A stretch of 64,000 nt of DNA, from assembly GCA_009760885.1 (NCBI GenBank), contig CM019701.1, forward strand, positions 15,200,782-15,264,781. The letters are read 5' to 3'. The notes under the pieces are model-generated. The model did not search any database. It had not been told where the DNA came from and saw nothing but the letters and a program-made list of their open reading frames with translations. This DNA is from Achatina immaculata. Taxonomy: Eukaryota; Mollusca; Gastropoda; Stylommatophora; Achatinidae. Position numbers and translations under genes: made by a program. Positions 10,845 through 21,970 of this stretch are shown here, one piece after another; position 1 is the stretch's first letter, and every line of letters starts with the position of its first letter.

Positions 10845-11908
10845 TGTGTATCAAATAAGAAAAGAGACTCGTGTATCAAACAACAAAGCAGACTCATGTA
10901 TCAAATAAGAAAACAAACTCGTGTATCAAACAGCAAAGCAGGCTCATGTATCAAATAAGAAAACAAACTCGTGTATCAAACAACAAAGCAGACTCATATA
11001 TCAAATAAGAAAACATATTCCTGTATCAAATAAGAAAACAGACCCGTGTATCAAACAACAAAACAGACTCATGTATCAAATAAAAAAACAGGCTCGTGTA
11101 TCAAATAAGAAAACAGACTCGTGTATCAAACAGCAAAGCAGGTTCATGTATCAAATAAAAAAACAGACGTGTATCAAGCAACAAAACAGACTCATGTATC
11201 AAATAAGAAAACAGACTCGTGTATCAAATAAGAAAACAGACTCGTGTATCAAACAACAAAACAGACTCATGTATCAAATAAGAAAACATATTCGTGTATA
11301 AAATAAGAAAACAGACTCGTGTATCAAATAAGAAAACAGACTCGTGTATCAAATAAGAAAACAGACTCGTGTATCAAACAACAAAACAGACTCATGTATC
11401 AAATAAGAAAACAGACTCGTGTATCAAATAAGAAAACATACTCGTGTATCAAATAAGAAAACATACTCGTGTATCAAATAAGAAAACATACTCGTGTATC
11501 AAATAAGAAAACAGACTCGTGTATCAAATAAGAAAATATACTTGTGTATCAAATAAGAAAACAGACTCGTGTATCAAATAAGAAAACATACTCGTGTATC
11601 AAATAAGAAAACATACTCGTGTATCAAATAAGAAAACATACTCGTGTATCAAATAAGAAAACAGACTCGTGTATCAAACAACAAAATAGACTCGTGTATC
11701 AAATAAGAAAACATACTCGTGTATCAAATAAGAAAACATACACGTGTATCAAATAAAAAAACATACTCGTGTATCAAATAAGAAAACATACTCGTGTATC
11801 AAATAAGAAAACATACTCGTGTATCAAATAAGAAAACATACTCGTGTATCAAATAAGAAAACATACTCGTGTATCAAATAAGAAAACAGACTCGTGTATC
11901 AAACACTA
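10845..11908. repeat. 25-bp minisatellite, about 42 copies
   Basis: The unit contains 'gactcgtgtatcaaataaga' followed by aaaca. Variants swap 'aataagaaaa' for 'aacaacaaaa' and 'cagac' for 'catac'. Variants are mixed in the first half and become nearly uniform in the second half (11400-11900). A 126-codon frame at 10921-11301 exists only because three 25-base units make a 25-residue super-repeat. I do not consider it coding. Confidence 0.95.
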
Positions 11909-12009
11909 AGACTTTTGGTGATCTATTTTCTAACTTAGAAACATGGATGTTATATAAAAGAAACCTAAACAAATAAAAGGAAACACTTCACTTCATATTC
12001 TTCACATAA

Positions 12010-12345
12010 AGTCCACCATGAACTCGCGGTTGAAGACGATGAACGATCTGACGACATGCAAGCTCCCGGAGTTAGCCAGTTACAGCCGATCAAGACCCTG
12101 CCCCACCTCTCCGCTGGGATTCCCCTGGTTAGCAAGATCAAGTCTTGCTAACCGGGTCAGGCGGTGGAGTCTGGCAAAGAATTATTACACAACCCCCCAC
12201 CCCACCCGCTTTCTTAGCTCTAACCAGGGAGTGAAGAAAACAACCGCCATAACATACTCCCAGTTAGCCACGATGCTGTGCTTCAATACTTTCAAGGCAT
12301 TAGCTGCCGAAGAACTTGCTCGCATTCCCAGAGTGGTAGAACATC
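12010..12345 (-). repeat. Repeat family R, copy 1
   Basis: On the minus strand it shares ordered landmarks with 32905-33235, 33845-34018, 42325-42652 and 44722-44905: a block like 'gaagatattgaggcac', 'actccaccac', 'ggttagc', and 'agggtcttgatcggct'. No reverse transcriptase, tRNA head or terminal inverted repeat is visible, so the class is unknown. Confidence 0.55.
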
Positions 12346-12479
12346 AAGAACACAAGAACATGAGTTAAGATCAAGTTTTTAATTTCAGATCAGCCTTAAT
12401 TGGAGTGAGCATTAACAATTACACGATACACAAAAAAACAACCTTTACGACTTCGTCCACTACTTCATGTTCTCTTGAC

Positions 12480-12729
12480 AAATGTGGTTTCTGTTCCTGT
12501 CATAGAGGCACCCCGGGATATGTTTTAATGCAGTTGTTTCCCTTGATCTGGTGGCCGAACCAGATGCTAATGTAATCAGCTTCACGACTGGATGCCTTTG
12601 CTACATGGGCTTCAGAATAAGCTGGGTGCCTATTTCTGCGCCTGGGTAACTGAGCTGTCTCACGCCGGAGTTAAATCACCGGGCTCTCAGTGAAAAACGA
12701 GTCCTCAAACCGCTGCGCCACTCTAGCAA
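12480..12729 (-). mobile_element. SINE-1-related tRNA-derived SINE, diverged
   Basis: Read on the minus strand, a near-perfect box A (gagtggcgcagcggttt) lies at about 12708-12725. A decayed box B follows, then a body aligning with the 9505 copy ('ttacccag..gcagaaataggc', 'catccagtcgtgaagctga') and the 3' block 'catatcccggggtgcctcta'. It faces the next SINE head to head. Confidence 0.65.
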
Positions 12730-12784
12730 ATGAGACCGGGAAAACGGACTCCGTCAGCCATCAAACTTGTCTGTCTCTCCACAG

Positions 12785-13070
12785 TGCAGTCCGCTTTCCT
12801 ACTAACCGCTTCGTCTACTAATCCGATGCTGCTGGTTTCAAGTCCCAGCAATGGAGACTTTTCTTCTGGTACTATCGCACCAAAAAGAAGCCCCCGGGGT
12901 ACAACCGGACTCTAAAAATGGGTACAAGAGAAATCAGGGGAGGTAAATGCGGCCAGACATGATACTGATCACATCAGACTTTCATGTGTCGAAAGTCTTG
13001 GAAATACAGGCCCGACACCGTATCCCGAATATTCCTTAATGGCGTAGAAACAGGGATTTTTACCTTTTAC
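12785..13070 (+). mobile_element. SINE-1 copy
   Basis: Plus-strand copy with a tRNA-like head ('tcgtctactaatccgatgct' and a box B-like ggtttcaagtccc), body 'aaatcaggggaggtaaatgc', 'gactttcatgtgtcgaa' and 3' end 'aatggcgtagaaacagggat' plus T-rich tail. It closely resembles the 57662 copy. It abuts a LINE-A fragment with no spacer. Confidence 0.75.
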
Positions 13071-13482
13071 CTTTCTGTGAGACCTGGACACTTAACAAAA
13101 CAGCTGAGAAACACATAAATGCCTTTGAATGTAAATGCTACAGAAAAGTTCTTCAAATATCACGGACACACAAAAGAACAAATATGTCCATACTACAAGA
13201 ACGTGATATTGATGAAGGCTGGGTAGTAATGTGGATTAAACTTAAATATTCTGAATATATTAAACGTCATGATAGTTTAGAGAAGATGGTCTTGGAAGGG
13301 TTCAATGGGAAAAAGAAAGAGGAAGTCCAAGGCGAAGATGGCTGCAAGACATCGTTGATAATCTGGAAATGGATGCATCGTCAGCAGAGCATCTTGCTTA
13401 CAATCGAGAGGCATATAGGAGAGCTGTTAGGGAGGCAAAGTTCCGCAAGAGACATGCAAATGACTGACTGACCGACCGACCT
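13071..13482 (+). mobile_element. LINE-A 3' fragment, TGAC-tail type
   Basis: Starts within the 'CETWTLNKTAEKH' coding segment and runs to the ORF end and a tail atgactgactgaccgaccg. The frame is shifted near 13300 by the loss of a base after 'atgggaaaaa', so the last part is out of frame. 5'-truncated and not functional. Confidence 0.85.
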
Positions 13483-13664
13483 TTCTTACTAATAGTATAA
13501 CGTTCCAAGATAGGACAAACAACAGACCTCACGGGTTACTACTGATAGGGCTCATATCTTGGACAGGCAAAAACAATCTTCTTTATAGTACATTCCTGGC
13601 AGGTACCCCAGGTTCTCATGAGCCACAACTCTAGTACACTTAGTAGAAGAGAAACAGAGCCGGT

Positions 13665-13962
13665 GACTAAACAAAACCAGTTTGCAGATTATCAACGATG
13701 TCTTGCAGCCATTTTCGCCTTGGTCTTCCTCTCTTTCTTTTTCCCATTTTGTACCCTTCCAAGACGGTCTTCTCTAAATTATCACGACGTTTAATGTGTC
13801 CAAAATATTTAAGTTTTCTTTGTTTAATCTTTCTTACTAGCCAACGTTCTTCAATATTAAATTCTTGAAACAATGACATATTTGTTCTTTTTGTGTCCTT
13901 GATACAAGTATTTGAAGGACTTCTGTAGCATTTGCATTTATGTGTTTCTCAGCTGTTTTGTT
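13665..13962 (-). mobile_element. LINE-A internal fragment, both ends missing
   Basis: Minus-strand frame encodes 'FNIEERWLVRKIKQRK' through 'KRKRGRPRRKWLQDIVDN' and stops at 'LQTGF'. The last part of the ORF and the 3' tail are missing, unusual for a LINE copy, so a deletion or rearrangement has removed them. Confidence 0.8.
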
Positions 13963-14043
13963 ACGTATTTAACTGCTAAAAATGGCGTTAACTAATTAGT
14001 AATGGAAGGGAACAAACTCTAGAAAATTTCCACATTCTGTTAC

Positions 14044-14060
14044 ATCCATAAAGCGATTGT
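14044..14060. repeat. Target-site duplication, left copy
   Basis: The 17 bases atccataaagcgattgt are repeated exactly at 14908-14924 and flank the LINE-F copy between them. Confidence 0.9.
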
Positions 14061-14907
14061 CTTCTTATTTTTCTTAAGCTTTCCGAGCCATTAAGGCTCA
14101 CTGCTGCAGATAAAGTTCGCTTCCATTCCTCTCTACTCCTAATCTTCTCTCTCTCCAGTTGGTAATACCAAATTCTTCTATATCCTCTTCTATGTTGTAT
14201 TTCCGTGTCTGTCTTGGTCTACCCCTTGGTCTTGTTTCCCCTCATCTCTTGTGCATACATCATTTTCGATTGTCTGCTCTCTTCCATTCTTTCTACATGC
14301 CCCAGCCAGCGTAGTCTGTTCACTTTCAAGGCATTTATAATTCGCTGAGATTTAAATAAGCTGTTCAGTTCAGTGTTCTTTCTAGCTCTCCATTCTCCTC
14401 TGTTGGTATCTTTTGTGGACCCAAAGATTTTTCTTAGAATCTTGTTCTCAAAGATCTGCAATTGTTGTTCATCTTTCTTTGTTGTACTCCATGCTGCTGA
14501 TTCATGTATGATGGGTAGTCTTATTATAGTTTTGTAGATTGTTACTTTGGTGTTTTGAGACATGATTTTGGATTTTAAGAGGTGTTGCAAGGCACAGTGT
14601 CTTTTATTCCCTATCTGTACTCTGATTTTAAATGTTCTCACTTACTATGTTGCTTCTGTTGAAGGTTGTGCCTAGATATTTGTATGTTTCTGCTTTCCTA
14701 ATAATCATATCTCCAACATTTATATAATCTGGATCATTCTGCCTCTGGTCTCTTGATATCTTCATGTACTCTGTTTTATTCGTGGTTAATGGTCAAGCCC
14801 ACTTTTAGTGCCACATATCTCAGGTGTATGGAGGTGTTGATGACTTCTTGCATAGTTCCCCCCCCCCCCCCCCCCCCCCCCCCCAACCAGGTCGATGTCA
14901 TCAGCGT
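14061..14907 (-). mobile_element. LINE-F, 5'-truncated copy with 17-bp target-site duplication
   Basis: The 847-base insert is bounded by a perfect 17-base duplication. On the minus strand it begins in the reverse-transcriptase active site (GYADDIDLVG), followed at once by a 27-base homopolymer (C on the plus strand, 14858-14884). Coding traces continue through 'HESAAWSTTKKDEQQLQIF' and 'RLRWLGHVERM' to the ORF end. The 3' end is AT-rich with an AATAAG-like tail. Frames are broken in several places. A second 3' end of this family lies at 33294-33505. It is an RTE/Jockey-type APE LINE; the clade is not certain. Confidence 0.85.
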
Positions 14908-14924
14908 ATCCATAAAGCGATTGT
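14908..14924. repeat. Target-site duplication, right copy
   Basis: Exact match to 14044-14060; marks the 5' integration boundary of the LINE-F copy. Confidence 0.9.
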
Positions 14925-15969
14925 GAACGTGTTAAATATCTCACAAACATGGCTTCATGTACACGCAGGTGAAACTGCTCGTATGAAATGTAAGAACACT
15001 CGGCTCTATGAAGACAAACACGGAGCGATGACTTTACACGCTCCACCTACAAACAGTCTTATTTTTGTCAGACAACGCCGTCCTCAGCACTGCAGATTAA
15101 TGATTCGTATGGGTTAATCCATGCCGAGTTATATCGACGAACTTTTACGCGCCTTTATCGTTCGGTCCTGCGTGTTTGATCGATAATACACGGCTTGTCT
15201 GATTATTGTTGCAAAGCTTTTCAAGCGTGTTAATCGATTTGTCAATGCAAGAACAAAGTGGAAGCTGGCACAGCGCTTAGGAAGAAGTTATGGAATACCA
15301 TTTTTCCATCTTCATTAAATGAAGATTATGAAAGGTGAAAAACTTATCTTTAAAACTCTTTACATTCAGCAGAAGATAAGACTATAGAAGATGAAAGGGC
15401 CTGGGAAAATATTCAAATAAACCAACTACACACACGTGATGAAAAGACCCCCCCCCCCCCCAAAACAGCAGCCCCCCCCCCTTTTGAGAGGAATTTTATA
15501 ACGTAAAGTTAAACTATTTTCAGCCCGTTCACTCTGGTGATTTAAGTACTTTGTTTTCATTTTTCATCCATTACTTTCCCTCTTCAAACGAGGAACGAAG
15601 CACCTGCTACCCCCCCCCCCCCCCAAACCAGCCTCTTAAACCCGTCCATTGTAGCATTTGGCCTGCACAAAAGAACGGCCAAGTCACTTGACTTTGAGAG
15701 CATTATTTCCGAAGGGAAGACGGGAATATATCACGTGCGTGTTATGTGTTTTCTGTTAGGGCAGTCTGGCTGTATGCTCTACCGTAGGATAAGAGATACT
15801 TCTCTTACTATCTTACTGCCTTTTTTTTCATTTTGGCAACTAAAAAAGAAAATGGTCTCACATTTATTGGTCGCAGATGATGAATAACAGAGACCTACTT
15901 TCCCAGTGTGAACAAGATAACGTGCACTTAATGATACAGAAAGAAGGAGAGAGAAGAGAAATGGTAATG
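14925..15969. other. Unclassified sequence with several poly(C) runs
   Basis: No gene or recognised element. Poly(C) tracts of about 8-15 bases occur near 15443, 15472 and 15610. Confidence 0.5.
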
Positions 15970-15975
15970 AAAGAG

Positions 15976-16017
<42 letters not shown>

Positions 16018-17385
16018 AAACGAACGAACGAACATACTTTATTTTCAAAAGGTTAAGAATTAAGCATATAGACCTGTCTAACATTCTGCCCTTCATCATA
16101 CAACTTTCAGTCAGTCACAGTCATTCAGTATTTGTTAATGAGCATAATAACCATGACGACACATTTAATGATTACATAAATAAATAATAACCGTATCTCT
16201 TGTCCATACACACTACACTCTGATTTATGCAACAACATGAAATAAACTTGCATTCTTACATTCATTCAAAACTAACACATTTATAGAAAAGCAGTATATA
16301 AAAAAATTACAACAATCAAGCCATACTTTAAACTACTTTAGACAGCTTAGGGAGGCATATAGTCCATATCAAACAGATGTTAACACAGTTTGAAGTTATA
16401 AGAACAAATATTACTTATAAGTTTTACATGAATTGGTAGGGCATTCCAAAGGTGGGCAGCTGAGTAAGAGAAGCTTTTTTTTAAACATGTCAAGCCTTGG
16501 CTGTGGGAGAATACAATTACTTAAGTGTTGACTGTGTTTTGGGTTGGATTTGAACACCAACCACAGATGGGGTGGAGCATTGTGTGATAGAATTTTATGA
16601 ATTAACTTGGCCTTGTTGAAAAGAAATCTCCCCTTGAGGAGTAGAATATCAAGATGTTTGTCCTTCTTTGTAATACGTGCTGCATGTTTGTCATCTATAA
16701 ATGTTACCGCTCGTTTTTGAAGTGAGTAAAGTCTTTCCATGTTTGACATAGAACAGCCATCCCAGACTGTGGAACAGAAGTCCAAGTGTGTTTGTATCTG
16801 TGATATGTAGTACATGTTTCTGGTGTATATATCAAGAAAATGTTTACTTTGAATAAACTGGTAAACTTTTTGTGCAGTGAGGTTGGTTAGATTATCTACA
16901 TGATGATTCCAGCTGAGGTGGTGGTCAATCATGAGACCTAGAGTTTTATGTTCGCTAACATTCTCTATCTGTGAAGTTCCAGCATGGAGATACAGTGTTG
17001 TTGTTGGTGAATTTGTTAATTTCTGTCTTGTTGTAAAGAGCATGGACTTTGTTTTGCTGGTGTTTATGAGCATTCTGTTGTTGTTGCTCCAGTTAATTAG
17101 ACTGTTTATTTCAATTTGAAGAGTTGACTCAAGGTTAATACAGTCTTTGTAGACTAGTGGAAAGTATGCAGTCATCAGCAAAAAGGTCACAAGATGATTT
17201 TCTGAGATGAAGTGGAAGATCATTGATATAGATGGTAAAATCAGAGGACCAAGAATAGATCCCTGTGGAACACCATTATCAACCACAGATGAGTTTGACG
17301 TAAGAGATTTTTAGACAAACTACCTGCTGTCTGTTGGAAAGAAAAGATGTAATAAATTTTGTCAAGTCAGGGTTTATTGTGAGAG
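15970..17385 (-). mobile_element. LINE-B (CR1/Jockey-like) reverse-transcriptase fragment, frameshifted
   Basis: On the minus strand a frame from 17286 to 16411 starts in 'DNGVPQGSILGPL' (RT motif region) and runs to 'PHLWLVFKSNPKHSQ' and the C-terminus. The catalytic box is present as 'LFADDCIL' near 17165-17190, but in another frame: one base is lost in the run after 'GPL' (about 17235) and the original frame returns after FADD. Upstream, 'SFLSNRQQVVCLK' extends the RT domain to about 17385. The 3' end carries the LINE-B signature (slightly mutated), AATAAAG and a GTTC-repeat tail that runs into a GA array (15978-16016). Pseudogene; the endonuclease half is missing. Confidence 0.85.
15978..16016. 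repeat. (GA)n microsatellite at a LINE-B 3' end
   Basis: A pure AG run follows the GAAC-repeat tail of the LINE-B copy. Confidence 0.95.
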
Positions 17386-17396
17386 AAAGAGAGAGA

Positions 17397-17435
<39 letters not shown>
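17385..17435. repeat. (AG)n microsatellite
   Basis: AG/AGAT run directly at the 5' truncation point of the preceding LINE-B copy. Confidence 0.9.
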
Positions 17436-17499
17436 TGAGAAAGAAATAGCAGAGAGGTAAAGAGATATATAGACAGACAGGCAGCCGACAGATAGACAC

Positions 17500-17724
17500 A
17501 TGCAGAACGAATGAACAAACTATTTTCAAAGTGTAAAGAATTGGGCACGCAGGCCCGTCTAACACTCTGCCCTTTATCTCTCAAACTTTCATTCAAACCA
17601 AGTAATTCACAATCAGTTTATTACTTGCATTACAAACAGTTGAAAACTAGTACTAAATATGAAATAGAAACTATCACATATAACCTTTTATGTAAACGTC
17701 CTACAATACATGCAGATAAAACAG

Positions 17725-17725
<1 letters not shown>
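17500..17725 (-). mobile_element. LINE-B 3' end, second copy
   Basis: Minus-strand 3' signature 'ggcctgcgtgcccaattct' is at about 17538-17560, with a TTCATTCG-like tail at 17505-17515. Only the 3' untranslated part is present (about 200 bases). Confidence 0.75.
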
Positions 17726-18100
<375 letters not shown>

Positions 18101-18604
18101 GATTACAGCAACTCTTGAACTGAATAACAAGAATAAGATAAGCAGAAGCAACCCGGGAACCTAAAGCAACGCCAACCCTGATTGACAGAAACATCGATTA
18201 CACATTCTACGACCATAGCAGATAATTATCGTTAGAGGAAATTCCCATTGTATGCAAATACGAGACTGCTGTATTGGCCGCCATAATTAGGATAAATTTA
18301 ACATGAAAGTAATGATTATACTTGACAGCAACATCCGGAGAACAGATTTTTGCATATCGGAAGAGATTTTTTAGGGCGAGTAATTTCCCGGAGATTTAAG
18401 TGAAGGTTTGGGATGTGAGTCACCCCAGAAGGTAATGGATAGCGTTAAACACGAGGATTTTATTGACTGCTGCGGTCGTGTAATAGCCCTTCTGTCATTG
18501 GCTGGCGGAATGATGAACTGTGATTGGTTGATCTGATAAGTGAACTTTGCAATTATTGGTTGAGAAGATTTTGTGAACTTTTTCATGAACATTATTGGTA
18601 TTAA
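18101..18604. other. Unclassified unique sequence
   Basis: Mixed-composition sequence between two arrays; no gene or element recognised. Confidence 0.4.
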
Positions 18605-18606
18605 AT

Positions 18607-18637
<31 letters not shown>

Positions 18638-19115
18638 AGGGAATGAGAGAGGGACAAAATGAAAGAGAATGAAGAGGGTAAAAGAGAATGAGAGAGAGAA
18701 TGAGGGAGAGAATGAGCAAAAGAGATTTAATGAGGAAGAGAGAGAGAGAAAGAGAGAGAGTGAGGGAGAGAATGAGCAAGAGAGATTTAACGAGAAAGAG
18801 AGAGACAAAGAGAGAGGAAGGGAATAAGCAAGAGAGGTTTAATGAGGAAGAGAGAGAGAAAGAGAGAGAATGAGGAGAGAATGAGCAAGAGAGATTTAAC
18901 GAGAAAGAAAGAGACAAAGAGAGAGGAAGGGAATAAGCAAGAGAGGTTTAATGAGGAAGAGAGAGACAGAGAGAGAGAGAGAGTAGCGGGGGGGGGGAGA
19001 GAGAATGAGCAAGAGATATTTAACGAGGGAGAGAGAGAAATAAAGAGAGTGAGAGAGAGAATGAACAAGAGAGATTTAATGAGGAAAAGAGGGAGAGAGA
19101 GAAAGAATAAAGAGA
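18605..19115. repeat. GA-rich minisatellite with variable unit
   Basis: Long imperfect units combine GA runs with 'aatgagcaagagagattta', some with an added 'aagggaataagcaagagagg'. The unit length varies (about 55-65 bases) as the GA runs expand and contract. A G9 run interrupts it near 18990. Confidence 0.9.
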
Positions 19116-19194
19116 TAGATATAGTCAGATTTTTTACTATATAATTCACGTCAATTAAAAAAAAAGAGTAGCTACCTCGTAGATATGGAAAGTA

Positions 19195-19398
<204 letters not shown>

Positions 19399-19399
<1 letters not shown>

Positions 19400-19904
19400 G
19401 AAGGCGGGGAAGTTTAGTGGAATTTACGACTTTTTTGTTTTACATCCTGAATTACACAGCAAAACATGGCAGACAGCGCTTTTTTTGTGTGTGACTGTCT
19501 GCATCTGTTCTCCTTGTTCCTTCCATCAGCACGAACTCCTTGTTCCGGTAGAAGTTTTCCAGTCGAAATTTTTATGCTAACCCGAATGTACTGTATGTAC
19601 AACCACATAACGCACCCGTCAGCGAGAAACTTGTCTGCATTTGTTTCATTTGGTTTCCCCTTCAGAGTTTTGCCGTCTACCCAAATTTATAATCGTGCAA
19701 GAACGAGATCAAAATGTGCGACATTTCGGAAAGGCATTATTTTGTTTGTTTGTCTGTTTGTTTTGTACGTCTTAAAAATAAAATAATGAAAGGAGTTTCC
19801 TAGAGAGACTTTATGACTTAAAAGAACAGGTTAAAACCACAAGGAAAAAACAAAGACACTTAAATTCTTTCCGTGAAGACGAAGTTTAGAGAACCCAGTA
19901 AACA
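19399..19904. other. Unclassified sequence
   Basis: About 500 bases without a recognisable gene or element. A 106-codon frame at 19466-19786 has no feature that supports coding. Confidence 0.4.
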
Positions 19905-20030
19905 CATGCATGGCTCAGTGGTTGGGTGTTAGGTCTACTAATCCGGTAGTACCGGGTTCTAGTCCCAGCCGTGTTTGTTTTGTTTGTTTGTCTGGTACCA
20001 CTACAACATAAAGTCCCCGGGGTTCACCCA
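19905..20030 (+). mobile_element. SINE-1, 5' part (split by LINE-G)
   Basis: tRNA-like head with box A-like 'tggctcagtggttgg' (about 19911) and box B-like 'gggttctagtccc', then 'ctggtaccactacaacataa' as in the 57662 copy. It stops at 'ggttcaccca', where the LINE-G insertion begins, and resumes at 20573. Confidence 0.85.
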
Positions 20031-20572
20031 TCATCGTCATCATCATCAGGTGCCGTGCCGACTGGCGTTGGCTATTATGCTTCTCCAGAGTACCCGATCC
20101 TTCATGCAGGCCATCAGTTCAGCTGGTGATCTCCTCTCACACCATCCCGTCAGACTGTCCAGTATCATTTCTCTTGGTCTTCCTCTTGATCTTCTTCCTT
20201 CTGTTTTTCCTGTTGCTATAATATTTTCAATGCCCCCTCTTCTCATTGCATGTCCTATGAAAGTACATTGCCTCTTTCTTATTTTTTGACAAGGTTTTTT
20301 TTTTGTCTCTCCAGCTCTTCTCATACATTCTTCATTAATTATTTTTGCTATCCAGGGGATTCACAACATTCTTCTAATAAACAACATTTCTGTTGCTTCC
20401 AATGATTTTTGTGCAGACTTGCCTATTGTCCATGATTCACTTCCATATAACAAGATAGGTTCAATATAGCATTTTAGTACTCGTTTTCTAACATTCATTG
20501 ATAAAGATATGTTAGCTAATATGTTTCTCATTCTCTGAAATGCAGTCTTTGCTTGGCCTATTCTGTTTCCAG
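20031..20572 (-). mobile_element. LINE-G 3' fragment inserted in a SINE
   Basis: Minus-strand frame encodes 'CQKIRKRQCTFIGHAMRRGG' then 'GRPREMILDSLTGWCERRS' and ends in '..ASRHGT' followed by a short (ATG)n tail, the usual C-terminus and tail of an RTE-like LINE. The upstream part (20325-20570) has stops but keeps coding traces. It splits a SINE-1 copy whose halves lie at 19905-20030 and 20573-20738. Another copy is at 46840-47045. Confidence 0.85.
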
Positions 20573-20738
20573 CCTCTGAAAATGGGTACCAGAGAAACCT
20601 GGGAAGGTAAAACGGCCAGGCGTGACACTGACCACATCAAACTTTCACGTGATAAAGGTCGTGGAATGTACGGGCCTAATACCATATTCCTCGATATGCC
20701 TTAATGGCGAGGAAATGGGGATTTTTTCCTTTTACACA
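20573..20738 (+). mobile_element. SINE-1, 3' part (split by LINE-G)
   Basis: Continues the SINE at 'gcctctgaaaatgggtacc', through 'ccaggcgtgacactgaccac' to 'ccttaatggcgaggaaatgg' and a T-rich tail. Confidence 0.85.
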
Positions 20739-20844
20739 GACATGCACCAACTTACGGCCCCAATCGTGACCGGCCATGAGGCCGTAGGCCGATTATTTGG
20801 CCGTATGTTGGCCGTCAAAGGGGGAGGTCCTTCACTAAGTACAT

Positions 20845-20930
20845 ATCACTACTAACAGCATGTTGTAAGATGTATACTAATAGCATGTTGTAAGATGTAT
20901 ACTAATAGCATGTTGTAAGGTGTATACAAC
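20845..20930. repeat. 25-bp minisatellite, left part
   Basis: About three units containing 'catgttgtaagatgtatact' plus aatag. The array is interrupted by a LINE-A insertion and resumes at 21628. Confidence 0.95.
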
Positions 20931-20950
20931 TGACAAAACAAACAAGGCAG

Positions 20951-21007
<57 letters not shown>

Positions 21008-21627
21008 ATGAGGACAAATTGGAAGAAGTGGAGAGTTTTTAATATCTTGGACCACTACTAACTAATAATGGAGATACAATGAGGGAAATTAAAAGGAGGA
21101 CATCTATCGCTCTTCAGAAAGTAAAACAAATAAAGAATCTGTGGAGAGGAGCAGACAGAACTACAAAAATAAGGTTTTTAAGGGCATGCATCTTTCCCAT
21201 CGCAACATATGCCTGTGAGACCTGGACACTTAACAAAACAGCTGAGAAACACATAAATGCCTTTGAATGTAAATGCTACAGAAGAGTTCTTCAAATATCG
21301 TGGACACAAAAAAGAACAAATATATCTATACTACAAGAGCTTAATATTGTAGAAGGCTGGCTAGTAAAGAGGATAAAAGAGAGAAAACCTAAATATTTTG
21401 GACACATTAAACGTCATGATAATTTAGAGAAGACCGTATTGGAAGGATACATAATGGGAAAAAGAAAAAGAGGAAGACCAAAACGAAGATGGCTGCGAGA
21501 CATCGTTGACGATCTGCAAATGGATGCCACAGCAGCAGGCCATCTTGCTCACAACCGAGAGGCCTACAGGAGTGCTGTTTGGGAGGCAAAGTTCCGCAAG
21601 GGACAAGCAAATGAATGAATGAAGATG
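20931..21627 (+). mobile_element. LINE-A 3' fragment inserted in a minisatellite, with internal (TA)n
   Basis: Begins in the 'TDKTNKA' segment of the RT ORF and continues, after an AT dinucleotide expansion at about 20954-21004, with 'INEDKLEEVE', 'REIKRRTSIALQKVKQIK', 'YACETWTLNKTAEKH' and 'KRKRGRPKRRWLRDIVDD', ending 'FRKGQANE' and an ATGAATGAATGA tail. From 21079 to the stop the frame is open for 179 codons, one of the best preserved tails in the window. The minisatellite on both sides supplies the target site, so the duplication cannot be told from the array. Confidence 0.92.
20954..21004. repeat. (TA)n inside LINE-A coding sequence
   Basis: About 25 TA units expanded from the short gatatatg stretch that encodes Asp-Ile-Cys in other LINE-A copies. 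Confidence 0.9.
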
Positions 21628-21970
21628 TATACTAACAGCATGTTGTAAGATGTATACTAACAGCATGTTGTAAGATGTATACTAATAGCATGTTGTAAGA
21701 TGTATACTAATAGCATGTTGTAAGATGTATACTAATAGCATGTTGTAAGATGTATACTAATAGCATGTTGTAAGATGTATACTAACAGCATGTTGTAAGA
21801 TGTATACTAACAGCATGTTGTAAGATGTATATTAATAGCATGTTGTAAGATGTATACTAACAGCATGTTGTAAGATGTATATTAATAGCATGTTGTAAGA
21901 TGTATACTAACAGCATGTTGTAAGATGTATACTAACAGCATGTTGTGAGATTTATACTAAGAACGTGCTG
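21628..21970. repeat. 25-bp minisatellite, right part
   Basis: About 14 units of the array described at 20845-20930, differing mainly at one position (aatag versus acagc). The last unit is diverged. Confidence 0.95.
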
